6,439 bases of DNA from DALYJJ01 sp031969915 (GTDB lineage: Bacteria; Acidobacteriota; Terriglobia; Bryobacterales; Bryobacteraceae). Numbering within the stretch: the first letter of the stretch is position 1; each line of letters begins with the position of its first letter. A program made the translations under genes and the position numbers. The notes under the pieces were generated by a model that was given only the letters and a program-made list of their open reading frames with translations, did not search any database and was not told the origin of the DNA. Location of the stretch: assembly GCA_031969915.1 (NCBI GenBank), contig DALYJJ010000234.1, positions 1 through 6,439 of the forward strand, read 5' to 3'. Shown one piece after another: positions 1-5,387 of the stretch.

Positions 1-1
1 C

Positions 2-1504
2 CGAATCGAGACCCGACCCTTTGAACTGATTGACGCCGACGCACTGGTGATCCCGGTGTTTGAACGCCCGGCGCCGCAAGGCCTGGCGGCCGCCGGCGCG
101 GCGTTGGAACCCGACTCCGCGCGCGTTGCGAACGAGAAGACGGGCGGCTGGATCGAAGAGTGCCTGCTCGGCGGCGAGTTCTCCGCGAAGGCGCTCGAAG
201 CCGCGATCCTGCACCGGCCTTCGGGGGTCCGCGCGAGGCGGGTGGTGGCTTTGGGAATGGGCAACGCCGCCAAGTGCACGGCCGCCGACGTTCGCAAAGC
301 GGCGGGCGCGGCGCTGCGGCTGTTGAAGCCGAAGGGCGTGCGGCAGATCGCGTTGTTGCTCGACGCCGCGATCGGCGGGCCCGATTTCGTCGCCGCCGGG
401 GCCGAGGGCGCCATCCTCGCGGACTTCGAACCGGACGCCTACAAGACCGATCCGAAAAAGAACGAAAAGGCGGTCGACGAGTTCGTTCTCGTGCTGGGCG
501 AACCGTCCGGCAACGCGGAGGAAGCCCTGCGCCGCGGCGTGATTCTCGCCGAATCCCAGAACTTCGCGCGCGCGCTGGTGAACGAGCCCGGCAACCGTTT
601 GACGCCCCTCGTGCTGGCGGACCGCGCCCGCCTCATGGCCGGCGATATGGGCCTGGGCTGCGAGGTGCTGGACCGTGAGCAAATGAAGCAGTTGGGCATG
701 GGCTCGCTGCTCGGCGTGGCCCAGGGCAGCGCCAATCCGCCCGCGCTCATCGTGCTCCGCTACAAGCCGTCGCGCGCGAACTCCTCCGATCACCTCGCGC
801 TGGTCGGCAAGGGAGTCACCTTCGACACCGGCGGCATCTCCATCAAGCCCGCGGACGGCATGGAGAAGATGAAATACGACATGGCCGGCGGGGCGGCGGT
901 GATCGGCGCCATGCGCGCCATCGCCCAGTTGAAGCCGCCCATTGCCGTCACTGCCTTCGTACCGGCCGTGGAGAACATGCCCGGCAGCGCAGCCCAGCGG
1001 CCCGGCGACATTGTGACCTCAATGAACGGCAAGACAGTGGAAGTATTGAACACGGACGCCGAGGGCCGGTTGATCCTGATCGACGCGATTACCTACGCCC
1101 TTCGCCAGGGCTGCACGCACCTGGTGGACGCGGCCACGCTCACCGGGGCCATCGTTGTGGCCCTGGGAGGGGTGCATGTCGGCGCGTTCACCAACCACGA
1201 GGACTTCCTGGGCAAGCTGCTCGCCGCGGCCAAGGCGGAAGGCGAGAAGATGTGGCCCATGCCGCTCGACGACGAGTACAGGGAACTGCTGAAGTCCCCC
1301 TTCGCCGACATCGCGAACATCGGCGGCCGTTGGGCGGGCGCGGTGACGGCGGCGAAGTTCATTGAGGAGTTCGTCGAGGAGAAACCCTGGGTGCACCTCG
1401 ACATCGCGGGTATGGCGTGGGTGGAAGAGGCAAAACCGTTTCTGGCCAAGGGGCCCAGCGGGGTCGGTGTGCGCACCTTTGTGAACCTGGCGCTCAACTG
1501 GTAG
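2..1504 (+). CDS. pepA: Leucyl aminopeptidase (M17 family), 5'-truncated by window edge
   Basis: Cytosolic di-metal leucyl aminopeptidase that removes N-terminal residues, often Leu, from peptides. The frame is open to base 2. The first visible start is GTG at 47, but the 15 residues before it (RIETRPFELIDADAL) look like a genuine family N-terminus, so the true start lies just upstream of the window. The visible 500 residues compare with about 503 in E. coli PepA, so only a few are missing. Counting from the codon at base 2, the expected metal and catalytic residues are all present: K270 and D275 in VGKGVTFDTGG, K282 in SIKPAD, D293 in YDMAGG, and D352, E354, R356 in the signature NTDAEGRL. 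Residues 1 to about 170 are the variable N-terminal domain and the rest is the M17 catalytic domain. The C-terminus GVGVRTFVNLALNW fits the family, and it recurs in part at 3724-3783. E. coli PepA also binds DNA in Xer recombination; nothing here shows that role. Confidence 0.96.
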   Translation, partial: RIETRPFELIDADALVIPVFERPAPQGLAAAGAALEPDSARVANEKTGGWIEECLLGGEFSAKALEAAILHRPSGVRARRVVALGMGNAAKCTAADVRKAAGAALRLLKPKGVRQIALLLDAAIGGPDFVAAGAEGAILADFEPDAYKTDPKKNEKAVDEFVLVLGEPSGNAEEALRRGVILAESQNFARALVNEPGNRLTPLVLADRARLMAGDMGLGCEVLDREQMKQLGMGSLLGVAQGSANPPALIVLRYKPSRANSSDHLALVGKGVTFDTGGISIKPADGMEKMKYDMAGGAAVIGAMRAIAQLKPPIAVTAFVPAVENMPGSAAQRPGDIVTSMNGKTVEVLNTDAEGRLILIDAITYALRQGCTHLVDAATLTGAIVVALGGVHVGAFTNHEDFLGKLLAAAKAEGEKMWPMPLDDEYRELLKSPFADIANIGGRWAGAVTAAKFIEEFVEEKPWVHLDIAGMAWVEEAKPFLAKGPSGVGVRTFVNLALNW

Positions 1505-1508
1505 CCAG
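1448..1508 (+). repeat. pepA 3' end, first copy of a direct repeat
   Basis: This is the last 18 codons of pepA, its stop and a few bases beyond. It is the native copy, because the encoded GVGVRTFVNLALN is a normal M17 C-terminus. The second copy is at 3724-3783, same orientation, 2.28 kb downstream. The core at 1470-1497 matches 3746-3773 at 27 of 28 bases, the single difference being T1479 against C3755. Confidence 0.8.
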
Positions 1509-1583
1509 CACCGGGCGCGGCGCAGGCGCGTAGGGCTTGCGGCCGGTAGGACGCGTTCCGGTAGGCTATGCTAAGGAGTCAGG

Positions 1584-1603
1584 CGGGTGCCGGGCTGCAC
1601 CCG
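1584..1603 (+). terminator. GC-rich hairpin after pepA, possible terminator without U-tract
   Basis: Perfect 7-bp inverted repeat, CGGGTGC then loop CGGGCT then GCACCCG, 80 nt after the pepA stop. No T-run follows, so it is not a classical intrinsic terminator. It could stop or slow transcription before the sugar genes, or be a chance GC-rich stem. The surrounding spacer (1505-1705) also has two direct copies of CCGGTAGG (1543-1550 and 1558-1565). I see no convincing promoter or RNA gene in it. Confidence 0.3.
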
Positions 1604-1689
1604 AGTGTGACGGCTTCGTAAGGAATCCATGGTGGGGAGGCTTGGCGGCACGGCCACGTGCGAAGCGGTTGCGCCGGCCGGTCGTTGGC

Positions 1690-1697
1690 GGAAGGGG
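1690..1697 (+). promoter_or_regulatory. Ribosome binding site deciding the epimerase start
   Basis: GGAAGGGG lies 8 nt before ATG 1706. It favours this start over the in-frame GTG at 1658, which would add 16 residues ahead of the first Rossmann strand. Confidence 0.6.
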
Positions 1698-1705
1698 ATG
1701 GACGG

Positions 1706-2770
1706 ATGGCACTGAAACGGGCGCTGGTCACTGGGTCCTGTGGGCTGATTGGGTCGGAAGTCTGCCGGTCCTTCGCCGCTCATGAGTTCGAAGTGGTTGG
1801 AGTGGACAGCAACCACCGCGCGGTGTTCTTCGGCCCGGACGGTGACACGTCCTGGATGAGGGACCACCTGATTCGGGAGATCCCAGCCTACCGGCATGTG
1901 GCCCTCGACATCCGCGACCGCGAAGGGGTGCTTTCGCTGATGTCGGAGCTGCGGCCCGATCTTATCGCGCATACGGCGGCACAGCCGTCGCATGACCGGG
2001 CAGCCGCGATTCCCTTCCTCGACTTCGAAGTCAACGCGGTGGGCACCCTCAATCTTCTCGAAGCAGCGCGCCAGTTCTGCCCTGAATCGCCGTTCGTGCA
2101 CATGTCGACGAACAAGGTGTACGGAGACCTGCCCAACAGCATTGCGCTGCGCGAGGAGGAAACGCGGTGGGACTACGCCGATCCTGCCTACCAGTTCGGC
2201 ATCCCGGAGTCCTTCTCAATTGACCAGTCGCGGCACTCGTTGTTCGGCGCCTCCAAGGTGGCCTCGGACATCGTGGTCCAGGAATATGGCCGTTATTTCG
2301 GCATGCCCACGTGCTGCCTGCGCGGCGGCTGCCTGACCGGTCCGAACCACTCGGGCGTCGAATTGCACGGTTTTCTGAGCTACCTGGTGAAATGCAATCT
2401 GGAGGGCCGAACCTACCGGGTGTTCGGCTACAAGGGCAAACAGGTTCGCGACAATATCCACGCGACGGATGTCGCACGGTTCATGCTGGAGTTCTACCGC
2501 AGCCCCCGTCAGGGTGAAGTCTACAACCTGGGCGGCGGCAAGGACCAATCGTGCTCGATCCTGGAAGCGTTCGGCAAGTGCGAGCGCTTATCGGGGCGGC
2601 CGATGAAGTGGGAGTACGTCGAGGAGAACCGGATCGGGGACCATATCTGCTACTACAGCGACCTTCGGAAGATGAAGGCGCACTATCCGAACTGGTCGCT
2701 CACCAAGCCGTTGGACACCATTTTCGGGGAAATCTGCTCGGCGTGGCAGGAGAGGCTCGCCGCGCGCTAG
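1706..2770 (+). CDS. NAD-dependent nucleotide-sugar epimerase/dehydratase (SDR, CDP-paratose/tyvelose 2-epimerase-like)
   Basis: Extended short-chain dehydrogenase/reductase of 354 residues, expected to epimerise or dehydrate a nucleotide-activated sugar in the cytosol for polysaccharide or lipopolysaccharide synthesis. The Rossmann NAD motif TGSCGLIG is at residues 9-16, an acidic residue that would bind the adenosine ribose is at the end of strand 2 (VGVD, D34), and STNKVYGD (134-141) and GYKGKQVRDNIH (241-252) are typical of the CDP-paratose 2-epimerase (tyvelose epimerase) branch. The catalytic YxxxK position reads FGASK (F180, K184), so the usual Tyr is Phe; I believe related proteins share this but cannot check. 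ATG 1706 is chosen because a good Shine-Dalgarno precedes it and strand 1 starts at once. The glycosyltransferase follows after 24 nt, which supports an operon. The exact sugar substrate cannot be told from sequence, so no gene symbol is given. Confidence 0.88.
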   Translation: MALKRALVTGSCGLIGSEVCRSFAAHEFEVVGVDSNHRAVFFGPDGDTSWMRDHLIREIPAYRHVALDIRDREGVLSLMSELRPDLIAHTAAQPSHDRAAAIPFLDFEVNAVGTLNLLEAARQFCPESPFVHMSTNKVYGDLPNSIALREEETRWDYADPAYQFGIPESFSIDQSRHSLFGASKVASDIVVQEYGRYFGMPTCCLRGGCLTGPNHSGVELHGFLSYLVKCNLEGRTYRVFGYKGKQVRDNIHATDVARFMLEFYRSPRQGEVYNLGGGKDQSCSILEAFGKCERLSGRPMKWEYVEENRIGDHICYYSDLRKMKAHYPNWSLTKPLDTIFGEICSAWQERLAAR

Positions 2771-2794
2771 CGTTTCTCTCGCGAATCCAAGTTC

Positions 2795-3724
2795 ATGAAG
2801 AACAACGTCCTCATTCTTGTGCCGGCCTACCGTTGTGAGAAGACCATCGTCGATACGCTCGAGTCCATCCAGAGCCAGGGGCCGCGTCTGGACGAAGTGA
2901 AGGAAGTCCTGGTAATTGACGACGGCTCGCACGACGGTATCGCCGAAGTAGCTCGCACGCTGTGGCGGTCTTCTGTCCCGCTGCGAATCATCGACCGTCA
3001 CTTCAACTACGGCGAGTACGCGAGCGTCAACGCCGCGATCGAGGCTTTCCCGCCGGATGTCGATTGGTTCCTGATCATGCACGGCGACAACTACGCCAAG
3101 CCTGGGTGGCTGGACGAGTTCCTGAATCGCGTCGAGGCTGCCGAGGATCACGTCGGGCTGATCGGCAGCAGCTACGACTCGTTCCGCGATTCCGGCGAGG
3201 TGCATGCCGGCGAAAACAAAGATGGGCAGGAAGTCATGGTGCGGGGAGACGCCGGGAGCGTTGCCTCCACGCTGATTCGGGGATGCTGGTGGCACATTTC
3301 TTCCTGTGCCATCCGGGTGAAGGCGTATCGCCAGGTCGGCGGGCTGCCCAAACTGCTCCAGTTGAAGGGCGATTGGGACTTCATGCTGCGGATCCTCGCG
3401 GCTGGCTGGTCCATCTGGCACATTCCGAGGTCGCTGATGATGTATCGCGACAACCCGCAAGGCAGCAGCTCCATTAGTTTCCGGCGGCACTCGGATATCT
3501 TCGAGACGCTCACCGTGGTGCTCCGATTCCAGCAGTATCTTTCTTCCTCGCAGCTCTTCTCGGCGCACTACCGGCTTCTGGGATTCCTGGTGCGCCGTCT
3601 CGGCCGGTGCATCGTCAGTCTCGACGGCGTGAGACTGGCCTGGCTCCTGCCCGCGGCCGGATACGTGGCCGCCAGCTACTGCACGGCGGTCGCGGAGCGC
3701 CGAAGGAACGCGCAGAAGTCCTGA
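2795..3724 (+). CDS. Glycosyltransferase family 2
   Basis: GT-A fold inverting glycosyltransferase of 309 residues, expected to move a sugar from a nucleotide donor onto a glycan, lipid or protein acceptor at the inner face of the membrane. The N-terminal strand VLILVPAYR (5-13), the nucleotide-binding IDDGS (41-45), a DxD-like HGDN (96-99) that should hold the metal, and GDWDFMLRI (192-200), in the place of the family's catalytic-base region, follow in the normal order. Residues 279-299 are hydrophobic and may attach the protein to the membrane. ATG 2795 begins directly at strand 1, although no strong Shine-Dalgarno is visible; translation may depend on coupling with the epimerase 24 nt upstream. 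Donor and acceptor are unknown. The last base of its stop codon is also the first base of the pepA-like repeat. Confidence 0.9.
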   Translation: MKNNVLILVPAYRCEKTIVDTLESIQSQGPRLDEVKEVLVIDDGSHDGIAEVARTLWRSSVPLRIIDRHFNYGEYASVNAAIEAFPPDVDWFLIMHGDNYAKPGWLDEFLNRVEAAEDHVGLIGSSYDSFRDSGEVHAGENKDGQEVMVRGDAGSVASTLIRGCWWHISSCAIRVKAYRQVGGLPKLLQLKGDWDFMLRILAAGWSIWHIPRSLMMYRDNPQGSSSISFRRHSDIFETLTVVLRFQQYLSSSQLFSAHYRLLGFLVRRLGRCIVSLDGVRLAWLLPAAGYVAASYCTAVAERRRNAQKS

Positions 3725-3783
3725 ACGGCTCACGTGGCGTTGCGATGCGCACCTCTGTGAACCTGGCGCTCAATGGCAGCCCA
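3724..3783 (+). repeat. Degenerate second copy of the pepA 3' end (direct repeat)
   Basis: Starting at the last base of the glycosyltransferase stop codon, the frame beginning at 3724 reads NGSRGVAMRTSVNLALN, against KGPSGVGVRTFVNLALN in pepA: 11 of 17 residues identical. The match is 27 of 28 bases in the core (3746-3773), weaker upstream with several third-position changes, and continues past the pepA stop with one base lost (AACTGGTAG against AATGGCAG) and then GCC. The lost base and the TAG to CAG change mean this copy no longer ends as pepA does. It looks like a displaced gene end rather than a gene. It could mark an old integration or duplication, or belong to a dispersed repeat family. 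Confidence 0.75.
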
Positions 3784-3811
3784 CGCAATTGGGGCAATTG
3801 CCCCAATTGCG
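3784..3811. repeat. Perfect 28-bp palindrome with three CAATTG boxes
   Basis: The segment is identical to its reverse complement, centred between 3797 and 3798. Inside it, three CAATTG hexamers (3786, 3795 and 3804) are separated by GGG and CCC. As RNA it could fold to a 12-bp stem with an AAUU loop, which would suit a bidirectional terminator, although the following CCTTTGCTATTCCTTTC is only moderately T-rich. As DNA it could be a dimeric repressor site or a recombination site. It directly follows the pepA-like repeat. Confidence 0.85.
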
Positions 3812-3845
3812 AGTCCTTTGCTATTCCTTTCAATTAGTTACGGAC

Positions 3846-3861
3846 TGGCATCCGAAGTGCA
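3846..3861 (+). promoter_or_regulatory. Weak sigma-54-like promoter candidate
   Basis: TGGCA, 6 nt, then GTGCA places GG (3847-3848) and GC (3859-3860) with the 10-nt spacing of a -24/-12 promoter. The rest of the consensus matches only partly. A sigma-70 reading (TTACGG, 16 nt, CATAAC) is poorer. If real, it would drive the 3875 peptide and/or the secreted protein at 3992. Confidence 0.2.
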
Positions 3862-3874
3862 TAACACTTTCGCG

Positions 3875-3973
3875 ATGGAGCCCCGAGAGACACGCGTCTT
3901 TGCCTTCACCGTCGCCTTGGCGGTCTTGTTATTCGTCCTGCCCGCGATTCAGGCACTGGCGTCGGCGCCATAG
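3875..3973 (+). CDS. Possible 32-residue hydrophobic membrane peptide
   Basis: ATG 3875 opens a short frame with a charged start (MEPRETR) followed by one hydrophobic stretch, VFAFTVALAVLLFVLPAIQAL (residues 8-28), that would suit a single membrane helix or a signal sequence. From this ATG the third codon positions are GC-rich like the real genes. The in-frame extension back to ATG 3773 uses AT-ending codons (several ATT, CTA, CTT, TCA) and crosses the palindrome, so I prefer the shorter form. No Shine-Dalgarno is seen. It ends 18 nt before the GTG start of the next gene. I do not recognise it, and it may be a chance frame. Confidence 0.3.
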   Translation: MEPRETRVFAFTVALAVLLFVLPAIQALASAP

Positions 3974-3998
3974 GGCGCTTACACTGTCTCAGTGCGCC
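3974..3998 (+). promoter_or_regulatory. Hairpin enclosing the GTG start of the secreted-protein gene
   Basis: CACTG, loop TCT, CAGTG (3982-3994) forms a 5-bp stem extended by GGCG (3974-3977) with CGCC (3995-3998), leaving a 4-nt bulge. The GTG start (3992-3994) lies in the 3' arm, so folding would hide it. This is a candidate for translational control only; the stem is short. Confidence 0.25.
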
Positions 3999-4735
3999 TG
4001 TTTACTCTGATCCCCTTCTTGGCATGGGCGTTGCCCCTGCCGGTGTCCGCGCAACTCGGCCGGGGCAACGACATGGAGTTCCGCCCCCGTTTCGATTCGA
4101 CAAACGATCGCGCCGGTTCGGGCCGATGCCGCATCCGGGTTCGCATCGATGACGAGGCCGAAGTGCTGATGCAGGGCGACCGCGTGGTGGTGCGGGTGAT
4201 CAGCGGCGGACCGGCGCGGGACGTCGGCTCCGAGTGCACCTCGCCCTTGCCGCGCAATCTGCGCGAATTCGAGTTTGAGAAGACCGACGGCCGCGGCCGC
4301 GTGGACCTGGTGGAAAGCCCGGAGCGCAACGGCCGCTTCATCGCGAGGATTCGCGACTCCAAGGGCGGCGACGATAAATACACTCTCGATTTCCGTTGGT
4401 CGGGCGGAGGCGGGTTTGGCAGCGGGGGCGGTTTCGGCGGCAGAGACCGCGACCGCGGTCCGTTCACGCCGGGTGGACGGGACCGTGACCGGGACCGCGA
4501 TCGCGGCTCCCAGGCGGCGCGCCTCTGTCAGGACGCCGTGCGCGGGCGCCTGGCCACCGACTACGGCGAGAGTGACGCCGACATCCGCCTGAACAGCCTC
4601 GACGACAACCTGGGGAGCCGCGACGTTTTGGAGGGTGAGGCGCGAGCCCGGAACTCGCGCGACCGGTATGCGTTCCGGTGCCGCGTCAACCTGGACACGG
4701 GCCGGCTTCGGGACGTCGAAGTGCGGCGGCGGTAG
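3992..4735 (+). CDS. Secreted protein of unknown function with Gly-rich and Arg-Asp repeat linker
   Basis: Protein of 247 residues that I do not recognise as a named family. Residues 1-21 form a signal peptide with likely cleavage after PVSA, so it should be exported. The N-terminal part (about 40-136) has C46 and C82 and reads like a beta-rich module (RCRIRVRIDDEAEVLMQGDR). A linker follows: Gly-rich 137-150, then RDRDRG (151-156) and RDRDRDRDRG (163-172). The C-terminal part (175-247) has C179 and C230 and the pattern LCQDAVRGRL, then YAFRCRVNLDTGRLRDVEV, reminiscent of small domains in other secreted hypothetical proteins. The four Cys could pair within each part. GTG 3992 is the only start after the upstream in-frame stop at 3971; no clear Shine-Dalgarno exists and a hairpin covers the start. 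The high positive and negative charge of the linker would suit cell-wall or polyanion contact, but that is a guess. Confidence 0.75.
   Translation: MRLFTLIPFLAWALPLPVSAQLGRGNDMEFRPRFDSTNDRAGSGRCRIRVRIDDEAEVLMQGDRVVVRVISGGPARDVGSECTSPLPRNLREFEFEKTDGRGRVDLVESPERNGRFIARIRDSKGGDDKYTLDFRWSGGGGFGSGGGFGGRDRDRGPFTPGGRDRDRDRDRGSQAARLCQDAVRGRLATDYGESDADIRLNSLDDNLGSRDVLEGEARARNSRDRYAFRCRVNLDTGRLRDVEVRRR
4442..4507 (+). repeat. Hexanucleotide GACCGN repeats encoding Arg-Asp dipeptides
   Basis: Two runs of a 6-bp unit (CGN GAY), at 4442-4459 and 4478-4507, are separated by a Gly/Pro-containing insert. They encode RDRDRG and RDRDRDRDRG. Units differ at wobble bases, so the tract is old or selected rather than freshly expanded. 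Confidence 0.7.
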
Positions 4736-4761
4736 AGTCCTCCCTCCGGGGAATCACGGCC

Positions 4762-5382
4762 ATGGGACAGGAAGTGAAGTGCCGGTGCCAGATCGACGGG
4801 CGGAGTGTGGATGGCCGGGCGTACCTGGAAGCGAACCACATCCTCTTCCGCGGGGACGGGTTGAGGCTGCACATCGATCTGCCGGGCGTCCAGGCCGCGG
4901 CGAGCGAGGGCGTGTTGACGGTGACCTGGGCGAACGGCGCAGCGCGCTTTGAACTGGGCCCGGCGGCGGCGAAGTGGGCGGCGAAGATCGCCCATCCCAG
5001 GTCCCGGCTGGACAAGCTGGGCGTCCTGCCGGCGCATCGCGTGGGCGTGGTGGGGCGTTTCGACAAAGACTTCCTGTTCGAACTGCAGGAGAAGTCGGCG
5101 TCGGTGAAGCCGGTTCGCGACGCGAACGCTTTTGACCTGGTGTTCTTCGCCATCGCCAGACTGGACGAGTTCGACCGGCTCGCCAAGTTGCGCCGGGTGA
5201 TGGAGGACAACGGGGCGATATGGACGGTGTACCCGAAGGGGACCGGCAAGTTCCCGGACGCCGCGGTGTTCGAGAAGGGCCGCGCTTCGGGTTTGAAGGA
5301 CAACAAGGTGATGTCGTTCTCGGAAACCCACACCGCGCTGCGCTGGGTGATACCGGTCAGCGAGCGCGGTAAGCGAAAATAG
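4762..5382 (+). CDS. DUF3052-family protein with N-terminal extension
   Basis: Protein of 206 residues without a signal peptide. Residues 82-196 match what I know of DUF3052: KLGVLPAHRVGVVG, then FDLVFFAIARLDEF, then GAIWTVYPKG (151-160) and GLKDNKVMSFSETHTALRW (177-195). The fold of that domain looks like a Rossmann-type sheet, with alternating strands and helices. Its biochemical role is not known to me. Residues 1-78 form an extra part rich in short strands, with C7 and C9 close together (KCRCQIDG), which typical stand-alone DUF3052 proteins lack as far as I recall. ATG 4762 is chosen because GGGGAA (4748-4753) lies 8 nt upstream; the frame is open further back inside the preceding gene but without a good ribosome site. 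It starts 26 nt after the secreted-protein gene and ends 5 nt before the acylase gene, so it may belong to one transcript with either. Confidence 0.8.
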   Translation: MGQEVKCRCQIDGRSVDGRAYLEANHILFRGDGLRLHIDLPGVQAAASEGVLTVTWANGAARFELGPAAAKWAAKIAHPRSRLDKLGVLPAHRVGVVGRFDKDFLFELQEKSASVKPVRDANAFDLVFFAIARLDEFDRLAKLRRVMEDNGAIWTVYPKGTGKFPDAAVFEKGRASGLKDNKVMSFSETHTALRWVIPVSERGKRK

Positions 5383-5387
5383 CGCTC

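Noticed and set aside
1537..1572. Possible sigma-70 promoter (TTGCGG and TATGCT) before the epimerase
   Set aside because: The spacer would be 24 nt, too long for a normal promoter.
2588..3733. 381-codon open frame on the minus strand opposite the glycosyltransferase
   Set aside because: The plus strand has clear GT2 motifs. The antisense frame shows no recognisable domain and is explained by GC-rich third positions.
3607..3837. 76-codon plus frame ending in a CPNC motif
   Set aside because: It overlaps the glycosyltransferase in another frame and reads through the pepA-like repeat and palindrome. The CPNC comes from the palindrome region, and no ribosome site supports it.
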